Shown here: piece after piece, positions 9,456 to 17,984 of the stretch
Layout: the number at the start of each line of letters is the position of its first letter
Position numbering within the stretch: the stretch's first letter is position 1
From: Rhodospirillaceae bacterium
GTDB lineage: Bacteria; Pseudomonadota; Alphaproteobacteria; MPNO01; UBA2964
NCBI GenBank assembly: GCA_002709075.1
Contig: PAPV01000005.1
Coordinates: forward strand, 206,205 to 270,204
Length of the DNA stretch: 64,000 nt
Direction: 5' to 3'
The notes under the pieces: model-generated
What the model saw: only the letters and a program-made list of their open reading frames with translations
Databases searched by the model: none
Told to the model about the DNA's origin: nothing
Position numbers and translations under genes: made by a program

Positions 9456-10679
9456 ATGTATGTATATTTATTTTTTTCTCGCACTTTAGCTCTATGCTTA
9501 CTATGTTTTTTTATGCCAACCTGCCAAGCTTTGGCTTTGCCGCAGATAGCCGGTTTACGTATTGGTGATTACTCAACATATACACGATTTGTGCTTGATG
9601 TAACCGAAAACATTGATTTTAATGTTTTTACTCTCCCAAATCCTCACAGAGTTGTTATTGATTTGCCGGAAGTTTCTTGGCACTCATCTGCTCAAATTGT
9701 TTCACGTGGGAGACGCATATCGGGTTACAGATTTGGTCTATTTGATGCCGGTAGATCCCGAGTTGTGATAGACTTGAAATCACCGATCATAATTAAAAAA
9801 TCATTTATTATCCCAAGAAATAAAAAAAACCTGACCAGAATTGTGGTTGATATCAAGCCAGTACCATATCGGGCCATGTTAATGGAGATTGAGAAAACTC
9901 GTAAAAAACATACCGCTAAGACTGCTAAAACAGCTCCTCCAAAGCTGTCATTCAAGCAGAATGAAAAGTATCCTACTGTGCCCGTTAAACCATTGGTTGT
10001 GATCGACCCTGGTCATGGGGGGGTCGACCCTGGCGCTTTAGCAATATCGGGGACGTTAGAAAAACATATTGTGCTTAAGCAAGCACAGGTGCTTAGGCAA
10101 CTCCTGGTTAGTTCTGGCCGATACCGTGTTCATCTCACGCGGGACCGAGATATTTTTCTCCGGTTGCGCCAACGGGTTGCCATTGCTCAAGAAATGAAAG
10201 CAGATCTATTCCTTTCTTTGCATGCAGACTCGATTAAAAATCGCCGAATTCGTGGTGCATCAATCTATACCCTTTCCGAAAATGCTTCTGATAAAGAAGC
10301 GCGGTTACTAGCGGAAAAAGAAAATAAGTCTGATGTTATTGCGGGTATAGATTTGAATGATAAAAGTGAGACTGTTGCCAGAATTTTGATTGATTTGAGA
10401 CAACGGCTCACTAAAAACAACTCAGTAAGGTTTGCTGAGAGGTTGGTTAATGAATTTAAGGGAAAAATACCAATGTTACGAAAAAACAGAAGATATGCGG
10501 GGTTTGTTGTTTTAAAGGCTCCTGATGTACCTTCCGTACTTGTTGAAATGGGTTATTTATCTAATCGTCAAGATGAAAGGATGTTGAAAAACAAAAAACA
10601 TCGTGAAGTTTTTGCCAAATCGGTTGTCAAAGCAGTAGATGCATATTTTACGCGGATGCGAAGACTTCACTCCCCTTGA
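9456..10679 (+). CDS. N-acetylmuramoyl-L-alanine amidase (AMIN plus Amidase_3)
   Basis: A 407-residue exported amidase that cuts stem peptides from peptidoglycan during daughter-cell separation. A signal peptide covers about residues 1-28. The AMIN domain follows (LRIGDYSTYTRFVLDV onward), then a Lys-rich linker and the zinc amidase domain: DPGHGGVDPGA (zinc His), SGTLEKHI (zinc Glu), LSLHADS (zinc His) and LVEMGYLSN (catalytic Glu). This is the AmiA/B/C layout; the helix insert is the usual place for control by EnvC/NlpD-type partners. It is followed after 65 bases by the PBP1A gene, so the two may form a cell-wall unit. Confidence 0.92.
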   Translation: MYVYLFFSRTLALCLLCFFMPTCQALALPQIAGLRIGDYSTYTRFVLDVTENIDFNVFTLPNPHRVVIDLPEVSWHSSAQIVSRGRRISGYRFGLFDAGRSRVVIDLKSPIIIKKSFIIPRNKKNLTRIVVDIKPVPYRAMLMEIEKTRKKHTAKTAKTAPPKLSFKQNEKYPTVPVKPLVVIDPGHGGVDPGALAISGTLEKHIVLKQAQVLRQLLVSSGRYRVHLTRDRDIFLRLRQRVAIAQEMKADLFLSLHADSIKNRRIRGASIYTLSENASDKEARLLAEKENKSDVIAGIDLNDKSETVARILIDLRQRLTKNNSVRFAERLVNEFKGKIPMLRKNRRYAGFVVLKAPDVPSVLVEMGYLSNRQDERMLKNKKHREVFAKSVVKAVDAYFTRMRRLHSP

Positions 10680-10744
10680 ATTAAACTTTATTATATCAAT
10701 GAGAATACCAAAACTACTTTGCAATACTTTCAACGAGAATATTT

Positions 10745-13195
10745 ATGAATATTGTCAGTAAAGCATTATTAATTTTACTAGGCGTTTCTTTTTTAGGGGT
10801 TTTTGCGGCGGCAATTATAATCATCACTGCATTCTGGCATTTTGGAAGGGGGCTTCCAGATTATCAGCAGTTAGACGGTTATGAACCTCCAACAGTAACT
10901 CGGGTACATGCGGGAGATGGTCAGCTTTTAACAGAGTTTGCACGTGAAAAGCGAATTTTTGTCCCTTATCGATCTATACCAAAAATTGTAGTAAAAGCTT
11001 TTGTATCCGCCGAAGATAAAAATTTCTATTCTCACCCTGGCATTGATTTGGCTGGCGTAATACGTGCGATTATTACGAACATTCGATACATTGGAAGCAA
11101 CCGCCGTCCAGTTGGGGCATCGACAATTACTCAGCAAGTTGCGAAGAATTTTTTATTAACTAATGAAGTCTCAATGGATCGTAAAATAAAGGAGGCAATT
11201 CTTGCTTTTCGGATAGAGCACGTTTTATCTAAGGAAAGAATTTTAGAACTTTATTTAAACGAAATTTACCTCGGTCAGGGCTCATACGGCGTTGCTGCGG
11301 CTGCGCTAAATTACTTTGACAAGGCACTAAATGAATTGACTTTAGATGAGGCTGCTTTTATCGCAGGGTTGCCAAAAGCGCCAAATAATTATCATCCGAC
11401 GCGTCAGCCCCAAGCTGCTATTGCGAGGCGCAGTTACGTTATCGGCAGAATGTTAGAGGACGGGTACATAACCAAAGCACAGGCTCTGCAGGCATTGAGA
11501 CAATCACTTGTGGTTCGTTCTCGATCGGAAACACGAGTAGCCGAGGCAGATTTTTTTGTAGAAGAAGTCAGGCGTGAATTGTACGAAACATTTGGAGAGA
11601 GTAAACTTTATGGTGGTGGTCTATCTGTGAGAACAACACTTATTCCTCGTCTGCAAAAAATCTCAGATCGTGTTCTAAGAGACGGTTTAATTGCTTACGA
11701 TCGACGTCACGGGTGGAGAGGACCAATAGCAAAATTGAAAACAGCTTCAGGTTGGGCTAATCAGCTTTCTAAGTTATCTAAACCAAAGGCTTTATCCGAT
11801 GCAGCATCCGATTGGTCCATGGCAGTTGTTTTGCAAACTACTAAGTTTGAAGCCCGCATTGGGTTTTCTGACGGAACGCTTGGACGCATTGGTTTGTCTC
11901 AATTAAAATGGGCACGGAAGTATTTAACAGAAAATATTCGGGGACCCAGGGTGATGACTCCAGCGGACGTATTACAACCGCTGGATGTAGTCCTAGTGTC
12001 TCCCTTAAGTTCTAGAAAGAAGAAAAGCAAGCGCAACATAGGTTATTGGGTGCTACAACAACTGCCTGAAATTAATGGTGCACTAGTAGCGCTGGACCCA
12101 CATACGGGGCGGATATTAGCGATGTCTGGTGGTTTTAGTTATTCTGGAAGCCAATACAATCGAGCCACTCAAGCAAAGCGTCAGCCTGGCTCAGCGTTTA
12201 AACCCTTGGTCTATCTTGCGGCCATGGATCATGGGTTTAATCCCTCTAGCATCGTGCATGATGCCCCTTTTGTTGTTGACCAAGGGCCAGGATTGAAACG
12301 CTGGAAACCTGCTAATTACACAAAAAAGTTTTATGGACCTAGCCCACTTCGTCTGGGAATCGAAAAGTCCCGTAATCTCATGACAGTCCGTCTGGCACAA
12401 AATATGGGAATTGATGTAGTAGCCGACTATGCGGAAAGGCTTGGAATAGTTACAGAATTACCTCGATTGCTATCCATGTCACTTGGAGCAGCAGAAACTA
12501 CTCTTCTGAATATCACGACAGGTTATGCCATGTTAGTAAATGGCGGACGGCAGATCCAGCCGACCCTGATAGACCGAATACAGGATAGAAGAGGAAAAAC
12601 AATTTTTCGTCATGAAAAAAGATTTTGTTCTGGTTGCAAGATTGAAAAATGGAATATGCAACTGCCCCCTATCATACCTGATAATCGAAAACAGCTTGTT
12701 GATCCGCAAAGTGCGTATCAAGTGGTATCCATGTTAGAGGGAGTGGTACAACGTGGTACTGGGTTAAGAATAAAAGCATTAGGCAAACCACTTGCAGGTA
12801 AAACTGGTACAACTAATGATAGTGTGGATACCTGGTTCATAGGATTTTCGCCTGATCTCGCCGTAGGCGTGTTTATAGGTTTTGATACGCCACGATCTCT
12901 TGGTAAAAAAGAGACAGGTTCATCGGTTGCTGTTCCAGTTTTCCGCGATTTCATGCGCGAGGTGCTGAAGGATACCCAACCAATTCCATTTCGTGTACCA
13001 CCTGGAATAAAACTTGTGCGCGTCAATTCCAAAACAGGGCAGAGGGCAAACTCTAGTGGGAGTGGGACAATCCTTGAAGCATTTAAGGCATGGCAAAATC
13101 CTCCGGAATCAAAGCAATATATGGATGTGTCCAAACCTTCATCAAAGATGGCGCCAAGTGGAGAAGGTGTTGGTGGCATAAAAGGTTTGTATTAA
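10745..13195 (+). CDS. mrcA: Penicillin-binding protein 1A, bifunctional transglycosylase/transpeptidase
   Basis: An 816-residue class A PBP that polymerises and cross-links peptidoglycan. One N-terminal membrane helix (about residues 8-30) is followed by the GT51 domain with the catalytic Glu in SAEDKNFYSHPGID and the ASTITQQVAKNF motif. After a long OB-like linker comes the transpeptidase domain: the catalytic Ser sits in RQPGSAFKPLVYL (SxxK), SRN is the second motif, and KTGTTNDSVDTWFIGF is the KTG motif. Length and order are those of gram-negative PBP1A. It is followed by prfB after 34 bases. Confidence 0.94.
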   Translation: MNIVSKALLILLGVSFLGVFAAAIIIITAFWHFGRGLPDYQQLDGYEPPTVTRVHAGDGQLLTEFAREKRIFVPYRSIPKIVVKAFVSAEDKNFYSHPGIDLAGVIRAIITNIRYIGSNRRPVGASTITQQVAKNFLLTNEVSMDRKIKEAILAFRIEHVLSKERILELYLNEIYLGQGSYGVAAAALNYFDKALNELTLDEAAFIAGLPKAPNNYHPTRQPQAAIARRSYVIGRMLEDGYITKAQALQALRQSLVVRSRSETRVAEADFFVEEVRRELYETFGESKLYGGGLSVRTTLIPRLQKISDRVLRDGLIAYDRRHGWRGPIAKLKTASGWANQLSKLSKPKALSDAASDWSMAVVLQTTKFEARIGFSDGTLGRIGLSQLKWARKYLTENIRGPRVMTPADVLQPLDVVLVSPLSSRKKKSKRNIGYWVLQQLPEINGALVALDPHTGRILAMSGGFSYSGSQYNRATQAKRQPGSAFKPLVYLAAMDHGFNPSSIVHDAPFVVDQGPGLKRWKPANYTKKFYGPSPLRLGIEKSRNLMTVRLAQNMGIDVVADYAERLGIVTELPRLLSMSLGAAETTLLNITTGYAMLVNGGRQIQPTLIDRIQDRRGKTIFRHEKRFCSGCKIEKWNMQLPPIIPDNRKQLVDPQSAYQVVSMLEGVVQRGTGLRIKALGKPLAGKTGTTNDSVDTWFIGFSPDLAVGVFIGFDTPRSLGKKETGSSVAVPVFRDFMREVLKDTQPIPFRVPPGIKLVRVNSKTGQRANSSGSGTILEAFKAWQNPPESKQYMDVSKPSSKMAPSGEGVGGIKGLY

Positions 13196-13229
13196 ATTGA
13201 ATATTTTGTACTGAGGTTTTGTTACGACA

Positions 13230-14346
13230 ATGAGTGCTGAGATAAATTCATTAATTGAGGAAATTAAGCGGTCTTTAGAGCTGCTGAGGAGGCATCTTTG
13301 ACTGGGATGCTGCTCTTCGTCGTTTAGATGAATTAAATACCCTCGCAGAGGACCCTAAGTTCTGGGGTGATCAGACACTCGCTCAAGGGGTTATGCAAGA
13401 ACGAACTTACCTTGAAAGCGCTATTAGTAAGGTTAATTCATTAGTGCAAGAATTTGAAGAGTCCGTTATTTTATTTGAGTTAGGTCAAGCTGAAAAAGAC
13501 CAAGATACTCTCACTGAGGTGGAGTCTTTGTTAGAGGATATAAGTGCGCGAGCTTCTAAAGCTGGTTTAGAATTCTTATTATCTGGCGAGGCTGATACCA
13601 ATGACTGCTTTCTTGAGGTACATGCAGGTGCGGGTGGTACGGAGTCACAAGATTGGGCGCAAATGTTGTCACGCATGTACACACGCTGGGCAGACTCCCA
13701 TGGTTATAACGTTCAATGGTTAGAGGAGAGTGCGGGTGAAGAAGCTGGTGTAAAGTCTGCAACGCTGCGGGTGTCTGGGCGTAATGCGTATGGATGGCTG
13801 AAAACAGAGAGCGGGGTTCATAGGTTAGTAAGAATTTCCCCTTATGATGCTGCAGCGCGGCGCCACACTAGTTTTTCAAGTGTTTGGGTTTATCCAGTAG
13901 TTGATGAGTCAATTCAGGTTAACATCGAAGAAAAAGACCTTCGGATAGACACTTATAGGGCTTCTGGAGCAGGAGGACAGCATGTTAATAAAACCGATAG
14001 TGCAATTCGTATCACGCATTTACCCACTGGTATTGTTGTGCAATGTCAAAATGATCGTTCACAGCATCGAAATCGAGCGGAAGCTATGTCTATGCTGAAA
14101 GCACGGCTTTATGAAGTTGAGTTGCAGAAGCGAGAAGATGCGATGCGAGCGGAGCATGACGCAAAAACTGATATTGGATGGGGACATCAAATTCGATCAT
14201 ACGTTTTGCAACCTTATCAGTTAGTAAAAGATTTACGGACAGAAGTTGAGACTAGCAACACACAAGCCGTACTTGATGGTGACTTGGATCTGTTTATGGA
14301 AGCATCTCTTGCTGCACGTATAAAAGGCTCAATAAAGAAAGAATAG
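13230..14346 (+). CDS. prfB: Peptide chain release factor 2, made by programmed +1 frameshift
   Basis: RF2 terminates translation at UGA and UAA. Translation from the ATG at 13230 gives 23 codons ending in CTT, then an in-frame TGA at 13299-13301. A +1 shift there continues into the main frame ([20 protein letters not shown]) for a 371-residue protein. The body has the GGQ motif in [16 protein letters not shown] that triggers peptide release, and the stop-codon reading region lies before it. A search that ignores the shift would call a truncated gene starting at 13393. RF2 controls its own level because scarce RF2 slows termination at this UGA. Confidence 0.95.
13287..13302 (+). promoter_or_regulatory. 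prfB programmed frameshift site
   Basis: AGGAGG (13287-13292), three spacer bases, then CTT TGA C. This is the same geometry as the E. coli RF2 site, where an internal Shine-Dalgarno sequence three bases before CUU stimulates the +1 slip from CUU to UUU at a poorly decoded UGA. Confidence 0.93.
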
Positions 14347-14348
14347 GT

Positions 14349-14675
14349 ATGAAAGCTATGAGTGTACTGGCTAAGTCAATTAGAAAAAAACTTAATTCTT
14401 TAAAACCTACATATCTTGAAATTCAGAATGAGAGTCATATGCATAGCGTACCTCCAAATTCGGAAACACATTTTAAAGTGATATTAGTTTCGGAAGAGTT
14501 TAACGGCAAAAGTCGAATAGCGCGACATCAGGTAGTTAACAATACGCTCGCTGAAGAACTTTCAGGGCCTGTACATGCTTTGTCTATTCAAGCGTTTACA
14601 CAATATGAATGGCAAAAGCGCGATGGATATGTAGCACCATCTCCGAATTGTCGAGGTAAAGAAGAACACTCGTAG
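14349..14675 (+). CDS. BolA family protein
   Basis: A 108-residue BolA-type protein; these partner with monothiol glutaredoxins in Fe-S handling and some bind DNA. The family signature is clear: H-M-H near residue 31, ETHFKVILVSEEFNGKS, then RHQVVNNTLAEEL and VHALSIQAFTQYEW, with the conserved C-terminal His of HALSI. The start is either 14349 or the ATG at 14358, and I cannot separate them. The last 20 residues are poorly conserved. It begins 2 bases after prfB and converges on the dioxygenase beta gene. Confidence 0.85.
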   Translation: MKAMSVLAKSIRKKLNSLKPTYLEIQNESHMHSVPPNSETHFKVILVSEEFNGKSRIARHQVVNNTLAEELSGPVHALSIQAFTQYEWQKRDGYVAPSPNCRGKEEHS

Positions 14676-14684
14676 TAGTTCGAA

Positions 14685-15155
14685 TTAGAACGGGATCGTA
14701 AGAGTTTCAAAAATGCCGTCACAATTAATCAAATTTACACGTTTTGAAATAATTTCATAACTGCTTTTTTGCGTTCGCAAATGATGGTAGCAACGTCCGC
14801 TGAAGCTCGTTTGCTTGTCTAAACGAAATTCAGTCATTAGTTGAACCGAGTGAACAAAAATCTCGGAGCCATTGCCGCGATTGTTATCAATTTCCACATT
14901 GGACACATAATGGCAGGTTCGGCTTTGAGGTTCTTGCGAGTGCAGTTTTGGATGACGGAGCCGCATTATACGTGTTTTTAAAAGTGCCTTGTCATCGAAG
15001 AAAATGGATACTGAATTGTAAGGGTCTGTTTGGTCTGGTGCCCCAGGAACCCAGTAATATCCGTCTTCTGCAAACAAATTGTACCAATCCTCAAATCGAC
15101 GTTCATCTAATAAACGCGCTTCAAAATATAAAAATTTTTCTATGGCACTTTGCAT
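14685..15155 (-). CDS. Aromatic-ring-hydroxylating dioxygenase, beta subunit
   Basis: A 156-residue small subunit of a Rieske non-heme iron oxygenase; it has the cystatin-like (NTF2-type) fold and a mainly structural role in the alpha3-beta3 hexamer. ARLLDERRFEDWYNLFAEDGYYWVP and TRIMRLRHP are typical of the benzoate/anthranilate-type beta subunits. It lies 9 bases downstream of the alpha subunit gene on the same strand, as expected for one enzyme. The stop lies 9 bases from the convergent bolA stop. Confidence 0.87.
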   Translation of the reverse strand: MQSAIEKFLYFEARLLDERRFEDWYNLFAEDGYYWVPGAPDQTDPYNSVSIFFDDKALLKTRIMRLRHPKLHSQEPQSRTCHYVSNVEIDNNRGNGSEIFVHSVQLMTEFRLDKQTSFSGRCYHHLRTQKSSYEIISKRVNLINCDGIFETLTIPF

Positions 15156-15164
15156 AGCTTATAA

Positions 15165-16466
15165 TTATGCGTTTCCGCACATGTACGATAGCCAGGCTTT
15201 ATGTTGATGCCTTGCGTTTGCCTCGGAAGTTCCAAAATCAGTGAAAGACCCATTATTGTCAATCTTCTCCTCACCAATAGACCGTGCGAAAACTATCCAA
15301 TCGTTACCTTGTGCCTGCATTCCGCTTTGACAGCGTGTCCATGCATCCATGTCATCTGCCATAACCATGCCTGCAGGTGAATGACTATTGTTGTTTGATT
15401 TTAAAGCTGCATACCACATTTCCTCTGGCGCACCTTTTAACTTTAGTGGAATAATTATGTTCTCTGTACAATCGACTGAAATAGGATTCATAATTCTTAT
15501 ATGCTGTGTCATATACTGTATCGACCAGTGCGGAAAAAAAATACTATTATGGTGATGTATTTTCATGTTGGATTCAGCAGCATCGCCATAAGCATCTTTC
15601 ATTGAGTTTCTATACCTGCTAAAAACTGGTCCGCTATTTTCTTTGTCCATGGGGAATCGCTCCATATAAGTGTGACCAAGCGCGTGGCCGCCTATGATTT
15701 GATTTTCCCATTCCATGTTAAGTGATGCATTCTCTTTGAGTAATTTGACTTTTCCAGCTTCGTCGCCCTCGGCTCCCTGCCGGCGGAATTGGGTCCCATC
15801 TTCTCCTGTTGTTGACGCGTGGGTAAACATTGGGTGATAAAGGTCGTTTAAATTTTCAAGTTGTATTTTCCAATTTCCTGCGAACCTGTATCGAAACATC
15901 CCGGCGCATGCTTCGACTTCTCCATCTGGTGCTAGATTTACAAAATTATCTATGTGCCTCTGCATTGGTCCAAGAAAAGCGCTGAGTTCTGGAACATTTT
16001 CATTTAGCGCAATAAATACAAAACCTCTATAAATTTCCATTCGAGGAGGACGAGGGAGATCAAAATCTCCGTCAGTAATAAACCCGTTTGAATAACGTTG
16101 TGGATACGGTACACCGGCATGATCGCCATTTGTATGGAACGCCCAGCCATGGTAGGGACATTCAAAACGTCGTGAATTTCCCGAAGGTTTATTGCATATC
16201 TTTGCCCCTCTGTGAGTGCAACGATTAAACAAGACATGCACACTATTATCCCTATGACGGCTCATAATTACAGGTTGCTTAGCAAGTGTAAGGGTAAGGA
16301 AATCACCAGGTTTTGGGATTTGACTTTCGTGTCCAACGATCAACCACGACCGTGAGAAAATTCGGTCCATCTCTAACTCAAAAATATCGGGGTCAATGTA
16401 ATAGTCTTTATGGACGCGGTCAGGTTTGATAAGGCTTTCTAGTGTCGTATTATCGTAAAGGCTCAC
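15165..16466 (-). CDS. Aromatic-ring-hydroxylating dioxygenase, alpha subunit (Rieske)
   Basis: The 433-residue catalytic subunit. The N-terminal Rieske domain has CTHRG and, 17 residues after its Cys-His pair, CPYHGW, giving the Cys2-His2 ligands for the [2Fe-2S] centre. The C-terminal domain has LENLNDLYHPMFTH, with the two His ligands of the mononuclear iron and the Asp that bridges electron transfer between subunits. It appears to start at GTG 16466. The substrate is unknown; overall form suits benzoate-, anthranilate- or salicylate-type hydroxylases. No ferredoxin reductase gene is adjacent, so electrons must come from elsewhere. Confidence 0.9.
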   Translation of the reverse strand: MSLYDNTTLESLIKPDRVHKDYYIDPDIFELEMDRIFSRSWLIVGHESQIPKPGDFLTLTLAKQPVIMSRHRDNSVHVLFNRCTHRGAKICNKPSGNSRRFECPYHGWAFHTNGDHAGVPYPQRYSNGFITDGDFDLPRPPRMEIYRGFVFIALNENVPELSAFLGPMQRHIDNFVNLAPDGEVEACAGMFRYRFAGNWKIQLENLNDLYHPMFTHASTTGEDGTQFRRQGAEGDEAGKVKLLKENASLNMEWENQIIGGHALGHTYMERFPMDKENSGPVFSRYRNSMKDAYGDAAESNMKIHHHNSIFFPHWSIQYMTQHIRIMNPISVDCTENIIIPLKLKGAPEEMWYAALKSNNNSHSPAGMVMADDMDAWTRCQSGMQAQGNDWIVFARSIGEEKIDNNGSFTDFGTSEANARHQHKAWLSYMCGNA

Positions 16467-16550
16467 AATTTATCTCCATGTCTCCAATTTTGCTCTATTG
16501 TAAATTAAAAAAAATAGCTGTAGCAACAGACCATCATGTTTTTTTAAATT

Positions 16551-17345
16551 TTATATTTTTGAAAATTCATATTCTCTTTCAAGAAAACCAGCTTTTTTTC
16601 TAGCATTATGATTAAAAGGAGGTTTAATCTCTCCAGTAAAATATAGCTTAACGAGTTTCTGCCATGTTTCTTTGGAGTTAAATTGTTTTTCTTCGCACAA
16701 AAAGTTAAACCACCGTTTTCCAATCATGACATGCCCAATTTCATCTTCATAAATTTTTTCTAATATGGCAGCGGTTTCAAAATCTTTTGTTTTATTCATT
16801 CTGTTGATAATTTAAGGTGAGATATCAAGTCCTCGGGCTTCAAGAACAAGGGGAACCACTGCCAATCGTGCAAGCAGATCATGTGATGTACTTCTAGCTG
16901 CGTCCCATAGGCCGTCATGTGCAGGCAAGTCCCCATAATTTATCCCAAAAGTGTTTAAACGTGTAGAGAGTAAATCAAAGTGCTCTGCTTCTTGTTCTGC
17001 TACTAAAACCCAATCGTCATAAAAAGCACGAGGTAGAATGGGATCGGCAAACCTTGCTACTAGATCACAGGCTAAGTTCATCGCATTAAATTCTATGTAC
17101 GAAAGCGCATGCAAAAGCGCAATTCGATTTTCTGTTGAATAATCCCGTCCGCGTTTGGGCATCTCTCTTGGTGGACAAAGTTTGAGTTTTGGAGGGTAAC
17201 TGGGATCCTCCGGTTTAGTGGCTTTGCCGATCTTTAAGCTGGCATCGGATTTCCAAAGAATTGCGAGTTTTTTAATCGCCTCAACTTTAGCTACTGGTTC
17301 CGCAATATAAATAATATGTTGCGCTTCATTGGTAAGACTATTCAT
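16551..17345 (-). pseudogene. DUF455 ferritin-like protein gene split by an in-frame TAA
   Basis: Two adjacent pieces in one frame together make a full-length DUF455 protein of about 264 residues. The first (17345 to 16812) ends at EARGLDISP followed by TAA; four codons later the same frame resumes and continues as DFETAAILEKIYEDEIGHV to 16551. In intact homologues EARGLD-x-P runs straight into a short loop and then this helix, so the TAA replaces one codon with no indel. The fold is ferritin-like, with metal-ligand Glu and His in EAEHFDLL and EDEIGHV on either side of the stop. Readthrough, a sequencing error or recent inactivation are all possible. It sits in the minus-strand block with YciI and the dioxygenase. 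Confidence 0.8.
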
Positions 17346-17537
17346 GTTGAGACCGAGCCCAGATGATAAGAAGAATGTATGTTTGACAGCAAGATCAAGT
17401 ACGTCTCAAATTCTCTCTATGCGGTTTAAGCTTATAGTATTCAGAAGACATCTTTAGTTTACTAAAGAAGGCTACTGGAGTTACCACTTTGCTTCTCTTT
17501 CACTAATCTTAAGGATTAACCTAATAAGTTAACATTT

Positions 17538-17918
17538 CTAATCAAGTTCAAAGCATCCATCGGAAAACCTTAAACGAATATTTAAGCATCCTTCATTAAC
17601 TTCCCATGCTTGGATTCGATATTTTCGAAATCCAGCTTTGTGGAAAGGATCATCCTCAGCAATCTTTTTTGCCGCGTTAGCTGATTTTGCTCTTATAACA
17701 ATCATACCAGGTCCTTGCGGTTTACCTTTAGAGTCAACAAAAGGCCCTGCGGCAAAAAGAATACCCCTTCTCTCAAGATCTAACTGATAATTGATATGTT
17801 GATGAAAAATACTTTTTCGTTCACCAATTTTTTCTGTCGTTTCTGAAAAAATTATATACAGCCGCTTATGTAACATTCTTTCATGAAGTTTTTTAACATT
17901 TTTTGCGGTTACTACCAT
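17538..17918 (-). CDS. YciI-like protein
   Basis: A 126-residue protein with the YciI/dimeric alpha-beta barrel fold: LYIIFSETTE, RRGILFAAGPFVDSKGKPQGPGMIVI and a central DDPFHKAGFRKYRIQAWEV match the family. Members often accompany ring-cleavage or dioxygenase genes, and this one lies upstream of a DUF455 gene and a Rieske dioxygenase on the same strand. Its reaction is unknown. Confidence 0.8.
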   Translation of the reverse strand: MVVTAKNVKKLHERMLHKRLYIIFSETTEKIGERKSIFHQHINYQLDLERRGILFAAGPFVDSKGKPQGPGMIVIRAKSANAAKKIAEDDPFHKAGFRKYRIQAWEVNEGCLNIRLRFSDGCFELD

Positions 17919-17984
17919 TAGAGCCCTCGTCTTTTCTAATTTGTAAAGTGGAAAATAATTTTCAGAAAAGTTTTATATTGATAT

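Noticed and set aside
13230..13392. prfB as a broken gene with a premature TGA
   Set aside because: The AGGAGG-N3-CTT-TGA-C arrangement is the known programmed frameshift site of RF2, so the gene is intact.
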